This document shows positions 1 through 8,050 of a stretch of DNA of 64,000 nucleotides, in pieces. The translations under genes were made by a program, and so were the position numbers. Position 1 is the first letter of the stretch; each line of letters begins with the position of its first letter. The notes below the pieces were generated by a model. The model did not search any database, was not told the DNA's origin, and saw only the letters and a list, made by a program, of their open reading frames with translations. Source of the stretch: an uncultured Draconibacterium sp. (GTDB lineage Bacteria; Bacteroidota; Bacteroidia; Bacteroidales; Prolixibacteraceae). The DNA lies in assembly GCF_963675585.1 (NCBI RefSeq), contig NZ_OY776414.1, positions 1,653,001-1,717,000 on the forward strand. The letters are read 5' to 3'.

Positions 1-90
1 GAATTATTCTACCCTAATTATTAGTGGAATAAATACTATTTAACAGTTTTATACGCTTATATTGAAACAAAGAAACACAGCAAATTTGAT

Positions 91-1293
91 ATGAACAGTA
101 AAGTTCGGACATATTTTATTCACCTATTTGTGTTAATTGTAAGCACCCTGATTTGCCAATATAGCGATGCAGCAGACAAGGACAATTCGAAAATATCGGT
201 TGTTGTTATCGATCCCGGTCACGGAGGCAAAGATTCGGGAGCTTCAATTGGTCAGGCTCAGGAAAAAGACATTGTGCTCGACATTGCCTTAAAACTTGGT
301 TCAACTATAAAAAGCAATTATCCCGACATTGAAGTGGTGTACACCCGTACAAAAGATATTTTTATTCCTTTACACCAACGGGCCGACATTGCCAATAAAA
401 AAGATGCCGATCTTTTTATATCCATTCATGTAAATGCGGTTGATGCTAAATCGGTGCATGGAACAGAAACCTTTGTTTTGGGTTTACACCGAAATGAGGA
501 CAACCTGGAAGTTGCAAAAAAGGAAAATGCGGTAATATTACTTGAAGACGATTACAATACTACTTACGAGGGTTTTGATCCGAATTTGCCGGAGTCGTAC
601 ATTATGTTTGAAACCATGCAGGAAGAATTCCAGGGCCAAAGTGTAATGCTGGCCTCAAACATCCAGAATGAGTTTCGGAATTATGCAAAACGAGTTGACA
701 GAAGTGTAAAAATGGCCGGCTTTTTAGTGTTGCGAAGAACAACCATGCCCAGTGTTTTGATTGAGACCGGTTTTTTAAGCCACAGCACAGAGCGGACTTA
801 TTTGCTTAGTGAAAGTGGAAAATCGCAACTTGCCAGTTCAATTTTCAGAGCCTTCGATTCGTACAAAAATGAAATAGAAGAGCGAAGTAAATTCAACCTG
901 ATTACTGAAAACAGTGCAGCAACAGCTTCCATAGAAGTTACCAATAAACCTACGAGCGAAGTTCAAACAGAAATCAAGGAAACGGTTCAGGCAGCAAAAA
1001 CAACAGTATCGAATACAAAGGTTTCTACTCCTGAACCTGAGTTATATTACTCGGTACAAATTATGGCATTAAAAAAGAAGCTAAGTCCTACTCCTGAGAA
1101 TTTTAAGAACGAGCAAAATATTTTCCGGATGGATGACACAAAAATAAGCAGGTATTTTTCGGGTAAGTTTGAAACATTTGAAAAAGCCGATGCAGAAAAA
1201 GACCGTATCAATAAAAAATATGAAAATGCCTTTGTTGTTGCCTTCGAAAACCAGAAGTTAATTTCTGTAAAAAAGGCTTTGGAGAAAAGGTAA
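91..1293 (+). CDS. N-acetylmuramoyl-L-alanine amidase (Amidase_3) with SPOR-like tail
   Basis: Zinc amidase predicted to cut the bond between N-acetylmuramic acid and the peptide stem of peptidoglycan in the periplasm, a role in cell separation and wall turnover. The 400-residue protein has an N-terminal signal peptide (about 1-28), then an Amidase_3 catalytic domain (about 36-255). The metal-site pattern is visible: DPGHGGKDSGA with H44, E58, H113 in SIHVNA, and the catalytic-type E225 in LIETGF. Residues about 265-315 are a low-complexity linker, and 325-400 form a SPOR-like module ending in VVAFENQKLISVKKAL. The next gene (MCE family) ends in a similar module. ATG at 91 fits the signal peptide. 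Family assignment is firm; peptidoglycan binding by the tail is inferred. Confidence 0.93.
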   Translation: MNSKVRTYFIHLFVLIVSTLICQYSDAADKDNSKISVVVIDPGHGGKDSGASIGQAQEKDIVLDIALKLGSTIKSNYPDIEVVYTRTKDIFIPLHQRADIANKKDADLFISIHVNAVDAKSVHGTETFVLGLHRNEDNLEVAKKENAVILLEDDYNTTYEGFDPNLPESYIMFETMQEEFQGQSVMLASNIQNEFRNYAKRVDRSVKMAGFLVLRRTTMPSVLIETGFLSHSTERTYLLSESGKSQLASSIFRAFDSYKNEIEERSKFNLITENSAATASIEVTNKPTSEVQTEIKETVQAAKTTVSNTKVSTPEPELYYSVQIMALKKKLSPTPENFKNEQNIFRMDDTKISRYFSGKFETFEKADAEKDRINKKYENAFVVAFENQKLISVKKALEKR

Positions 1294-1310
1294 AAACAGC
1301 CTGAAATAGC

Positions 1311-1318
1311 TACTTTTG
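1311..1318 (+). promoter_or_regulatory. candidate Bacteroidota -7 promoter element (TACTTTTG)
   Basis: TACTTTTG matches the Bacteroidota -7 consensus TAnnTTTG and sits 25 bases before the MCE-gene ATG, in the short gap after the amidase stop. No convincing -33 TTTG at the usual spacing is visible, so this may be weak or a chance match. Confidence 0.35.
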
Positions 1319-1342
1319 TATTAAATATTGTATTTTTCCACA

Positions 1343-2596
1343 ATGAAATTATCAAAATACACACGACTCGGACTTTTAATTGTTTTTTCGTTAAGCGTAC
1401 TAATTTGGGGCTTAAGTTACCTGAAAGGAAATGATATTTTCAAAAAAAGCAATTACTACCACGTTGAGTACAACCGAATAGACGGACTGGTAAAATCGAG
1501 TAAAGTAAGTTTAAACGGCTACCAGGTTGGTCAGGTTAGCGACATTAAATTTGCACCCGACAACAGTGGAAAACTAATTGTATCACTCTCGGTTAATACT
1601 GAATTTAAAATTCCCAAAAACTCGGTGGCACGTATTATCAGTAGCGACATTATGGGAACACGCGCCATTGAACTGATATTCAGCAATCAAAATGAATTTT
1701 ATCAAAATAACGACACTATTCCGGGATCAGTTGAAGAAGATTTAAAAGAACAAGTTAGTATGCAGGTTCTTCCACTAAAATCAAAAGCAGAAGAACTACT
1801 GAGCACGGTTGATTCAGCAATTACTGTACTTACTGTTATTTTAAACGAAGATGCCCGCGATAATTTGAAAGCCAGTTTTACCAACTTTAGCCAAACCATG
1901 GATAACCTTGAAAGAACTACTGCCGACCTGGCTGAACTTCTTTCAACAGAAAAAGACACAATCAAAAACATTTTATCGAATGTTAATGAATTAACCGCTG
2001 TATTTAAAGCCAACACAGAGAACCTGGAAACCATTATGGCAAATTTGAGTTCGTTCAGCGATACGCTTTCTACTATTTCGGTAACGCCAATGTTAGCAAA
2101 TTTAACGGAAGCCTCGAACCAGATTTTAGTGACCTTAGAGAAACTAAACAGCGATGAAAATTCGGCAGGTTTATTATTAAACGACGACGAACTGTATCAA
2201 TCGATAAATGCATTGGCCGAAAATATGGCTTTTCTTATTGGCGACATCCAGCAAAATCCCAAACGTTATCTTAAATTCTCGGCCATGGATTTTGGCAAAG
2301 AAGTATATATAAATACCAAAGACGACGCATCAGATAAAAACATCATGTTTAAAGTGCATCTGGTGTCGAGCAAATCAAAAGTAGATACCAAAAGCGATGT
2401 ATTTGATGGCTTAAAAGATGTGGAAGAATATTTTGCAGGAGGCGTTTATTCGTACCTGATTGGTTCGACAGGAATTTATTCAGAAATAGAAGAGATTCAT
2501 GAATCAGTACGCAAACAATTTCCGGAATCGGCCATAGTCGCATTTAAAAACGGACGGTTGATAAAATTAGAAAAAGCACTGAAACAAATCAGGTAA
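1343..2596 (+). CDS. MCE/MlaD family protein, putative lipid-transport substrate-binding component
   Basis: Membrane-anchored MCE-domain protein of the kind that forms lipid-carrying assemblies between inner and outer membranes (Mla-like phospholipid transport). One N-terminal transmembrane segment (about 7-25) is followed by an MCE domain (about 38-115) and a long helical, probably coiled-coil stretch (about 130-270). The C-terminal ~80 residues form a SPOR-like module ending in AIVAFKNGRLIKLEKAL, strikingly similar to the end of the upstream amidase. The ATG at 1343 is chosen over an in-frame TTG at 1328 because it begins directly at the hydrophobic anchor. No MlaE/MlaF genes are adjacent. 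Lipid transport is inferred from the family. Confidence 0.85.
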   Translation: MKLSKYTRLGLLIVFSLSVLIWGLSYLKGNDIFKKSNYYHVEYNRIDGLVKSSKVSLNGYQVGQVSDIKFAPDNSGKLIVSLSVNTEFKIPKNSVARIISSDIMGTRAIELIFSNQNEFYQNNDTIPGSVEEDLKEQVSMQVLPLKSKAEELLSTVDSAITVLTVILNEDARDNLKASFTNFSQTMDNLERTTADLAELLSTEKDTIKNILSNVNELTAVFKANTENLETIMANLSSFSDTLSTISVTPMLANLTEASNQILVTLEKLNSDENSAGLLLNDDELYQSINALAENMAFLIGDIQQNPKRYLKFSAMDFGKEVYINTKDDASDKNIMFKVHLVSSKSKVDTKSDVFDGLKDVEEYFAGGVYSYLIGSTGIYSEIEEIHESVRKQFPESAIVAFKNGRLIKLEKALKQIR

Positions 2597-2884
2597 TTAA
2601 CTCCTTTTTGTTAGCAATCGGGGCATATAAAAAGAAATACCCCACCACTACCTACTAGTTACAGCCTTGCGTATCAGGACTTTAAAAATAACCCCCTGAC
2701 TATCAGTCGATTAAAAATATTAAAGAAATATCAAGCGTTAAATAGCTGAAAAAGAAACCACTATAAAAAATAAGATATTAACAATAGTCTGGTGATTTTT
2801 TTTTTCACTTTTTTTTCGCAAATTTTGTTCTCGGAAAACCACTTAGGAAAAATTTGTAGAACCTCGATTATCCAGCAATTTTAA
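2597..2884 (+). other. AT-rich region upstream of dnaA
   Basis: This 288-base gap holds no gene. It is AT-rich with a long T run (about 2798-2816) and one near match to a DnaA box, TTATCCAGC at 2868-2876, immediately before the dnaA start. That is compatible with a dnaA promoter/autoregulatory region, but a single imperfect box is not enough to call a replication origin. Confidence 0.4.
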
Positions 2885-4312
2885 ATGAGCAACGAATACA
2901 AAACTGCATGGGAGAAATGCCTCAACGTTATTAAAGATAACGTTCCTAATAGCAGCTTTAAAACCTGGTTTGAGCCTATCGAACCGGTAAAATTGGAAAA
3001 TAAAGTTTTAACGATTCAAGTACCCAGTGCTTTCTTCTATGAATATCTAGAAGAACAGTTTATTGATATTTTACGAAAAACACTTCGTATGGTACTTGGT
3101 AACGGTGCCAAACTGGAATACAATGTTGTTCTTAGCAATAAGAACAGCAGCGAGCCATATACCGTTAGTTATCCAACCAATAATAACAACAAAATTCAAA
3201 ATAAGCCTTTAACGGTACCTTTTAGATCGGAAGAAAAGGCTACCATTAAAAATCCATTCATAATTCCGGGGATCCAGAAATTACAAATTGATCCGCAATT
3301 AAAACCAGACAATACCTTTGAAAATTTTGTTGAAGGCGACTGTAACCGTTTGGCAAGAAGTGCCGGGTACGCTGTTTCACAAAATCCGGGAGGAACTGCT
3401 TTTAATCCTTTAATGATTTATGGAAATTCGGGTCTGGGAAAAACTCACTTGTCGCAGGCAATTGGAATTGAAGTAAAAGAACGTTTTCCCGACAAAGTAG
3501 TTTTGTATGTAAACGCCAACAAGTTTCAAACGCAGTTTACCGAGGCCACGCGTAACAACAATCGCAACGACTTTTTGCACTTTTACCAAATGGTAGATGT
3601 GTTAATTCTCGACGATGTGCATGAATTTGCAGGCAAAGAAAAAACACAGGAAACGTTCTTCCATATTTTCAATCACTTACATCAAATGGGTAAACAGCTG
3701 ATCTTAACATCAGACAAACCACCTATTGAACTGAAAGGAATGGAACAAAGGCTATTATCTCGTTTTAAATGGGGTTTAACTGCCGATTTACAGACTCCTG
3801 ACTTTGAAACACGAATGGAAATTCTGCGTCGGAAAGTTTACAAAGACGGCATTACACTCAGCGACAAAGTTTTGGAATACATTGCATCGCACGTTACAAA
3901 TAACGTTCGCGAACTGGAAGGAGCTTTGGTTTCGTTATTGGCACAGTCGATGTTAAACCGACGCGAGATTACGCTTGAACTGGCAGCTAAATTGATTACC
4001 AAGCTGGTTAAAAACTCAAAACGCGAACTATCAATCGAGTACATTTCAAAAGTGGTATGCGATTACTTTAGCATGCCGGTTGATGCTTTACAGGCAAAAA
4101 CACGCAAACGCGAAATTGTGCAGGCAAGGCAAATTGCCATGTACTTCTCGAAAAGTTTAACCAAATATTCGCTGGCAAGTATTGGTGCTCAAATAGGAAG
4201 TAAAGACCATGCAACTGTTCTGCATGCCTGCAAAACAGTCAATAATTTAAAAGACACCGACAAAAATTTCCGTCAGTTTGTTGAAGACATCGAAAAGAAA
4301 TTAAAAATGTAA
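2885..4312 (+). CDS. dnaA: chromosomal replication initiator DnaA
   Basis: Initiator ATPase that binds DnaA boxes at the origin and melts DNA to load the helicase. The 475-residue protein is of normal length and complete. Domain I is at about 5-85 and a variable Asn-rich linker at about 90-125. The AAA+ domain (about 140-355) has Walker A GNSGLGKTH (180-188) and Walker B LILDDVHEF (D243, D244). The C-terminal DNA-binding domain carries the DnaA signature IGSKDHATVLHACKTV around 437-452. The gene stands alone, with neither dnaN nor recF beside it. A strong intrinsic terminator follows four bases after the stop codon. Confidence 0.98.
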   Translation: MSNEYKTAWEKCLNVIKDNVPNSSFKTWFEPIEPVKLENKVLTIQVPSAFFYEYLEEQFIDILRKTLRMVLGNGAKLEYNVVLSNKNSSEPYTVSYPTNNNNKIQNKPLTVPFRSEEKATIKNPFIIPGIQKLQIDPQLKPDNTFENFVEGDCNRLARSAGYAVSQNPGGTAFNPLMIYGNSGLGKTHLSQAIGIEVKERFPDKVVLYVNANKFQTQFTEATRNNNRNDFLHFYQMVDVLILDDVHEFAGKEKTQETFFHIFNHLHQMGKQLILTSDKPPIELKGMEQRLLSRFKWGLTADLQTPDFETRMEILRRKVYKDGITLSDKVLEYIASHVTNNVRELEGALVSLLAQSMLNRREITLELAAKLITKLVKNSKRELSIEYISKVVCDYFSMPVDALQAKTRKREIVQARQIAMYFSKSLTKYSLASIGAQIGSKDHATVLHACKTVNNLKDTDKNFRQFVEDIEKKLKM

Positions 4313-4315
4313 TAC

Positions 4316-4343
4316 AAAGGCAGGCTTTTAGCCTGCCTTTTTT
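4316..4343 (+). terminator. intrinsic terminator of dnaA
   Basis: Perfect 10-bp stem AAAGGCAGGC / GCCTGCCTTT (4316-4325 and 4331-4340) with a 5-base loop, followed by a T run. It begins right after the dnaA stop and ends about 10 bases before the next ATG. Confidence 0.9.
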
Positions 4344-4353
4344 ATGCACACAT

Positions 4354-5205
4354 ATGGCATATCTCATTCTAAGTATTTTGTCCTCCTCAATGATTTATGT
4401 AGTTTTTAGGCTTGCCAAAAATTACAACTGCCAACTTTCCTCATTAATAACTTATAATTATTTGGCAGCAACCGTTTTGGGATTGCTTCTGTTTCAACCG
4501 TTCACAAACAATTCGGCAAACAACATTACCAACTGGTTTCCATACGGAATACTACTAGGAATACTATTTATTATAATGTTCTACCTGATCGGCAATTCAG
4601 CGCAGAAAGCAGGGATTACCGTAACAACGCTTGCCAATAAATTATCGCTGGTATTTCCGGTATTATTTTCGCTCATTTATTTTAACGAACAAATTTCAAC
4701 CCTTAAATACATCGGTTTGGCAACCGCATTTTTAGCAGTTATTTTAACAATCTACAAAAAAGACGTAAAAAAAACCAATCTGCTATTTATTATACTTCCG
4801 ATCATTATTTTTCTAGGAAGCGGTTTGGTTGATTCCACGGTAAAATATGTTCAAGCCGTAAAAATTACCGACGAAGAAGTTGCATTGTATACCATTGTTG
4901 TATTTTTTGTTGCATCGGTTTGCGGACTATTCATTTCGCTGTTTAGTAAATCAAAAACAAGTTTTCGCACATCTACCCTGCTCTTAGGATTGTTGCTGGG
5001 ATTAGCCAACTTCGGTTCGCTGTATTTTTTTATGAATGCCCTAAACAAATCCAAACTTGACAGTTCGCTTGTATTTGCGCTAAATAACATGTCAATCGTT
5101 GCCTTATCGGCACTTTTAGGGCGCGTTCTTTTTAATGAGAAACTGAATAAGATTAACTTTGCCGGCATTGTACTTGCGATTATCAGTCTCTATTTTTTAT
5201 TGTAA
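4354..5205 (+). CDS. EamA/DMT-family inner-membrane transporter
   Basis: A 283-residue, almost entirely hydrophobic protein with about ten predicted membrane helices in two repeats, the layout of the drug/metabolite transporter (EamA) superfamily. The second half contains the typical run of short helices with a glycine-rich turn near 205-220. Substrate cannot be told from sequence; EamA proteins export or import amino acids, nucleotide sugars or other metabolites. The last base of its TAA stop is the first base of the next ATG, indicating translational coupling with the YigZ-like gene. It begins only about 10 bases after the dnaA terminator, so its promoter must be read-through or lie within the end of dnaA. 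Confidence 0.8.
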   Translation: MAYLILSILSSSMIYVVFRLAKNYNCQLSSLITYNYLAATVLGLLLFQPFTNNSANNITNWFPYGILLGILFIIMFYLIGNSAQKAGITVTTLANKLSLVFPVLFSLIYFNEQISTLKYIGLATAFLAVILTIYKKDVKKTNLLFIILPIIIFLGSGLVDSTVKYVQAVKITDEEVALYTIVVFFVASVCGLFISLFSKSKTSFRTSTLLLGLLLGLANFGSLYFFMNALNKSKLDSSLVFALNNMSIVALSALLGRVLFNEKLNKINFAGIVLAIISLYFLL

Positions 5206-5807
5206 TGAGCGATGTTTATAAAACCATAGAAAAGGAAAGTACCGGCTACTTTAAAGACAAAGGCAGCAAATTTTATTCGTATGCCTACCCTTTGTCAAGC
5301 GAAGATGAAGTAAAAGATATAATTTCGAATTTAAAAAAGGAACACCACAGTGCCCGTCATCATTGTTATGCATGGCGTCTGGGTACCGAAGAAATAAAAA
5401 CACGTGCCAACGACGATGGAGAACCTTCTTCAACAGCAGGAAAACCGATATTGGGCCAATTACAAAGCTACGAGGTAACGAATATACTTGTGGTTGTTGT
5501 ACGCTATTTTGGCGGAACGTTATTGGGTGTTAGCGGACTTATAAACGCATACAAAAATGCAAGCATAGAGGCTTTAAACAATGCTGAAATCTGCACAAAA
5601 CTAATCGAAAACACTTTTGAAATAAACTTTGGTTACGAAGTATTAAATGCAGTCATGTTGGTAACAAAACAAGAGAATTTGAACATAGTCAACACTGATT
5701 TTCAAATTGATTGTAAGCTTACTTACACCATCAGAAAATCCGAATCGGAAAAAGTAGAAGCAATATTTCAAAACCTGTACGGCGTAAGTATCGAAAAAAT
5801 AAATTAG
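5205..5807 (+). CDS. YigZ/IMPACT family protein (UPF0029)
   Basis: A 200-residue, full-length member of the YigZ/IMPACT family, found in bacteria and eukaryotes and linked in eukaryotes to regulation of the GCN2 kinase; the bacterial role is unsettled. The family signature is clear: SARHHCYAWRLG (about 49-60), DDGEPSSTAGKPIL (about 70-83), then a hydrophobic stretch leading to RYFGGTLLGVSGLINAY (about 100-116). The C-terminal ~60 residues match the small DUF1949-like ferredoxin fold typical of the family. It overlaps the upstream transporter gene by one base. Homologues are often named proline dipeptidase by old annotation transfer, which is not supported here. Confidence 0.85.
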   Translation: MSDVYKTIEKESTGYFKDKGSKFYSYAYPLSSEDEVKDIISNLKKEHHSARHHCYAWRLGTEEIKTRANDDGEPSSTAGKPILGQLQSYEVTNILVVVVRYFGGTLLGVSGLINAYKNASIEALNNAEICTKLIENTFEINFGYEVLNAVMLVTKQENLNIVNTDFQIDCKLTYTIRKSESEKVEAIFQNLYGVSIEKIN

Positions 5808-5875
5808 CAACAAAAGTGTTAATAAAATGCTAATAAGTAGGAGAAATAATATTTAATATAAAAAGTGAAACAAGT

Positions 5876-5883
5876 TATTTTTG
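5876..5883 (+). promoter_or_regulatory. candidate -7 promoter element for pyrBI
   Basis: TATTTTTG fits TAnnTTTG. Transcription from here would give a leader of roughly 230 bases before pyrB that includes the hairpin terminator at 6042-6085. No clear -33 element is seen. Confidence 0.3.
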
Positions 5884-5889
5884 ATGTCA

Positions 5890-6121
5890 TGATGCAACAT
5901 GTGATTTTCCAATCAAATATTCTTCGTACAGGGCGTAATCCCCAAAAGAAGAAGGTTCTTTTTTCCAAAAATTGCATCACACGATTTATAAAAGCAATCG
6001 TATTTTCCGAAAATATAGGAAACCAATTTTTCCTATTTATTGAAAACCAACATTTTTATTCAAAAAATGTTGGTTTTCTTTTTTTAACGCAGTCAAGTAA
6101 CAAAAATCAATATTTAAGGCA
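5890..6121 (+). promoter_or_regulatory. pyrBI leader region, candidate attenuator
   Basis: The 314-base gap before pyrB contains no convincing gene; an ORF beginning GTG at 5865 overlaps pyrB and resembles no family. It does contain ordered inverted repeats. TGATGCAA (5890-5897) can pair with TTGCATCA (5972-5979). GTGAT (5901-5905) can pair with ATCAC (5976-5980), which excludes the first pairing. A hairpin at 6015-6022/6029-6036 precedes the strong terminator at 6042-6085. A terminator placed between promoter and pyrB suggests transcription attenuation in response to pyrimidine level; the mechanism is inferred. Confidence 0.45.
6042..6085 (+). terminator. strong intrinsic terminator inside the pyrB leader
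   Basis: A perfect 16-bp stem (6042-6057 with 6063-6078), five-base loop, then a run of T residues to 6085. It lies 36 bases before the pyrB ATG and over 230 bases after the previous gene, so it is better placed as an attenuator of pyrBI than as the end of the YigZ-family gene, though the latter is possible. Confidence 0.8.
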
Positions 6122-7030
6122 ATGAAGAAGGATTTAATTTCAATTACAGATTTCTCGAAAGAAGAATATCTGAGAATTATGGAACTGGCAGCCGATTTTG
6201 AAAAAAATCCAAACCAGGAGTTACTGAAGGGAAAAGTTGTTGCTTCCCTTTTTTTTGAGCCGTCAACACGTACTCGTTTGAGTTTCGAAACAGCCATCAA
6301 TCGTTTGGGGGGACGAATCGTTGGTTTTGCCGATCCGGATAGTTCGAGTGCCACAAAAGGCGAAACTTTGCACGACACCATTAAAATGGTTAGCAATTAT
6401 GCCGACCTGATAGTAATACGTCATCCATTGGAAGGAGCAGCACGTTATGCCGCCGAAGTTTCGAGTGTTCCGGTAATAAATGCCGGCGATGGCGCCAATC
6501 AGCATCCAACACAAACATTACTCGATTTATATTCCATTTTAAAAACACAGGGTACACTCGACAACCTAAATCTGTTTATGGTGGGCGACCTAAAATACGG
6601 ACGAACAGTTCACTCTTTGCTTCAGGCTATGTCTGAATTCGAAAATCCGATTTTTAACTTTATTGCACCACCGGTTTTGCAAATGCCGCGTGCCTACAAA
6701 CATCATCTTCAGGAAAAAGGTATTCGGTATTTTGAGCACGAAGAATTTACCGACATTATTTCGGAAGCTGACATCATTTACATGACCCGTGTTCAAAAAG
6801 AACGTTTTTCTGATCCGATAGAATACGAAAAAGTAAAAAATGTGTACATCCTGAAAAATGCGATGCTTGCCAACACTAAACCAAATGTGAGGATATTACA
6901 CCCACTGCCGCGTGTAAACGAAATTAGCACTGATGTTGACAACAACGAAAAAGCATACTACTTTGAACAGGCACTAAATGGTGTTTATACCCGCGAAGCA
7001 ATTATTGCCCACACTATGAACCTTATATAA
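6122..7030 (+). CDS. pyrB: aspartate carbamoyltransferase catalytic subunit PyrB
   Basis: Catalyses carbamoyl phosphate + L-aspartate to N-carbamoyl-aspartate, the committed step of pyrimidine synthesis, in the cytoplasm. The 302-residue chain has every hallmark: carbamoyl-phosphate loop FFEPSTRTR (44-52), the 80s-loop lysine in SSATKGE (K79), HPLEGAAR (101-108), [15 protein letters not shown] (122-136), and HPLPRVNEI near 260. pyrI follows 8 bases downstream, so the enzyme is predicted to be the allosteric PyrB-PyrI complex. Expression is probably modulated through the terminator-bearing leader upstream. Confidence 0.97.
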   Translation: MKKDLISITDFSKEEYLRIMELAADFEKNPNQELLKGKVVASLFFEPSTRTRLSFETAINRLGGRIVGFADPDSSSATKGETLHDTIKMVSNYADLIVIRHPLEGAARYAAEVSSVPVINAGDGANQHPTQTLLDLYSILKTQGTLDNLNLFMVGDLKYGRTVHSLLQAMSEFENPIFNFIAPPVLQMPRAYKHHLQEKGIRYFEHEEFTDIISEADIIYMTRVQKERFSDPIEYEKVKNVYILKNAMLANTKPNVRILHPLPRVNEISTDVDNNEKAYYFEQALNGVYTREAIIAHTMNLI

Positions 7031-7038
7031 TTTTTACG

Positions 7039-7509
7039 ATGAACGAGAATAACAAAAAGAAACTAAAGCTGAAAGTTAGCGCCATCAAGGATGGAACAGT
7101 TATTGATCATATACCGGCCAAAAATTTGTTTAAGGTAATCACCATTTTAGGGTTAGATAAAATAGATAACCAAATAACATTTGGAACAAACCTCGACAGC
7201 AAAAAACTTGGTGCAAAAGCAATCATTAAAGTTTCCGATCTATTTTTTGAAGACAACGAAATAAATAAAATTGCCCTGATTGCTCCGCATGCAAAACTGA
7301 ATATTATTCGCGATTACGAAGTTGTAGAGAAAAAAATTGTAGTTACACCAGAAAAAATTGTAGGAATTGCAAAGTGTTTTAATCCGAAGTGCATTACCAA
7401 TAACGAAAAGATAACCACTTGTTTTAAAGTGATTTCGAAAGAACCCATTGCATTAAAATGTAAGTATTGCGAAAAAATTACTTCCGATGATGAGATTGTA
7501 ATGTTGTAA
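7039..7509 (+). CDS. pyrI: aspartate carbamoyltransferase regulatory subunit PyrI
   Basis: Regulatory chain that binds nucleotide effectors and transmits allosteric control to PyrB. The 156-residue protein has the N-terminal nucleotide-binding domain (about 8-100) and a C-terminal zinc domain with four cysteines in the expected spacing: C113, C118, C141 and C144. These hold the zinc needed for contact with the catalytic chains; C128 is an extra cysteine. The gene is 8 bases after pyrB, forming a two-gene operon closed by a hairpin terminator. Confidence 0.97.
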   Translation: MNENNKKKLKLKVSAIKDGTVIDHIPAKNLFKVITILGLDKIDNQITFGTNLDSKKLGAKAIIKVSDLFFEDNEINKIALIAPHAKLNIIRDYEVVEKKIVVTPEKIVGIAKCFNPKCITNNEKITTCFKVISKEPIALKCKYCEKITSDDEIVML

Positions 7510-7527
7510 ACAAACAATATTCAAATA

Positions 7528-7566
7528 AAAACCGTCTTTCAAAGGGTATCGAAAGGCGGTTTTTTT
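7528..7566 (+). terminator. intrinsic terminator of pyrBI
   Basis: AACCGTCTTTC (to 7540) pairs with GAAAGGCGGTT (from 7551) with one G-U wobble and a ten-base loop, followed by six T residues. It starts about 20 bases after the pyrI stop. Confidence 0.85.
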
Positions 7567-7567
7567 A

Positions 7568-7575
7568 TATATTTG
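7568..7575 (+). promoter_or_regulatory. candidate -7 promoter element of tRNA-Leu
   Basis: TATATTTG matches TAnnTTTG and ends 15 bases before the tRNA 5' end, directly after the pyrBI terminator. No clear -33 element. Confidence 0.4.
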
Positions 7576-7590
7576 AGCCACCAAAAATAA

Positions 7591-7674
7591 GCCCAGTTGG
7601 CGGAATTGGTAGACGCGCTAGTTTCAGGGACTAGTATCCGTATGGATGTGAAGGTTCGAGTCCTTTACTGGGCA
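7591..7674 (+). tRNA. tRNA-Leu (anticodon CAG)
   Basis: The acceptor stem GCCCAGT (7591-7597) pairs with ACTGGGC (7667-7673), with discriminator A at 7674. The anticodon stem CTAGT/ACTAG encloses the loop TTCAGGG with anticodon CAG at 7625-7627. There is a long variable arm, as expected for a leucine tRNA, and a TTCGAGT T-loop. CCA is not encoded. An accessory pocket with insertion sequences begins immediately downstream, though no duplicated tRNA 3' end was found that would mark an integration site. Confidence 0.96.
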
Positions 7675-8050
7675 CAAAATAGCTGATTTTCAACGACTTA
7701 ACAATCTTGATTATCAGCTTTTTACTTTCTATCCCCTCTCATTACTTCCTCCAAGTGGAAACATGATGGAAACACTTCCGGTTTATAATTCAAATAACTA
7801 ACACAAAAATATTCATTGCAACGGACTTCCGCAACCCTATTGTATATAATACCCTTTTATAGGAGTTGGTTGAGTAAATATTAATCTCCCGGAGGGTTCA
7901 GCAACTCAATCAAGTTGTATAAAAGTTATTATGTATCAATAGATAGCCCGTAACAACAGAGCGCATTCCCAACCGGGTTGAATGTTTTTCGATATGCATT
8001 CAAGCCGAAACAGAATCAATTAAGAATAAAAAAGTAAGCAGAACTACAGC
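7675..8050 (+). other. non-coding region after tRNA-Leu with inverted repeats
   Basis: No gene is seen in this 376-base stretch. AGCTGAT (7681-7687) and ATCAGCT (7713-7719) followed by T residues could be a weak tRNA terminator. TTGGTTGAGT (7866-7875) pairs with ACTCAATCAA (7904-7913) around a smaller CTCC/GGAG hairpin. A further hairpin at 7964-7984 is followed by TTTTT. The region could encode a small structured RNA or be debris of a mobile element. Confidence 0.4.
7964..7989 (+). terminator. possible terminator hairpin
   Basis: CATT..CAAC pairs with GTTGAATG around a three-base loop, with a two-base bulge, and is followed by TTTTT. Short and imperfect; it would end transcripts coming from the tRNA side. 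Confidence 0.35.

Noticed and set aside
2597..2884. Possible oriC next to dnaA
   Set aside because: Only one imperfect DnaA box (TTATCCAGC) is visible and AT-richness is general; no box cluster and no dnaN nearby.
5865..6125. 86-codon ORF between the YigZ-family gene and pyrB
   Set aside because: GTG start, overlaps pyrB, contains the terminator hairpin and has no recognisable similarity; better explained as untranslated leader.
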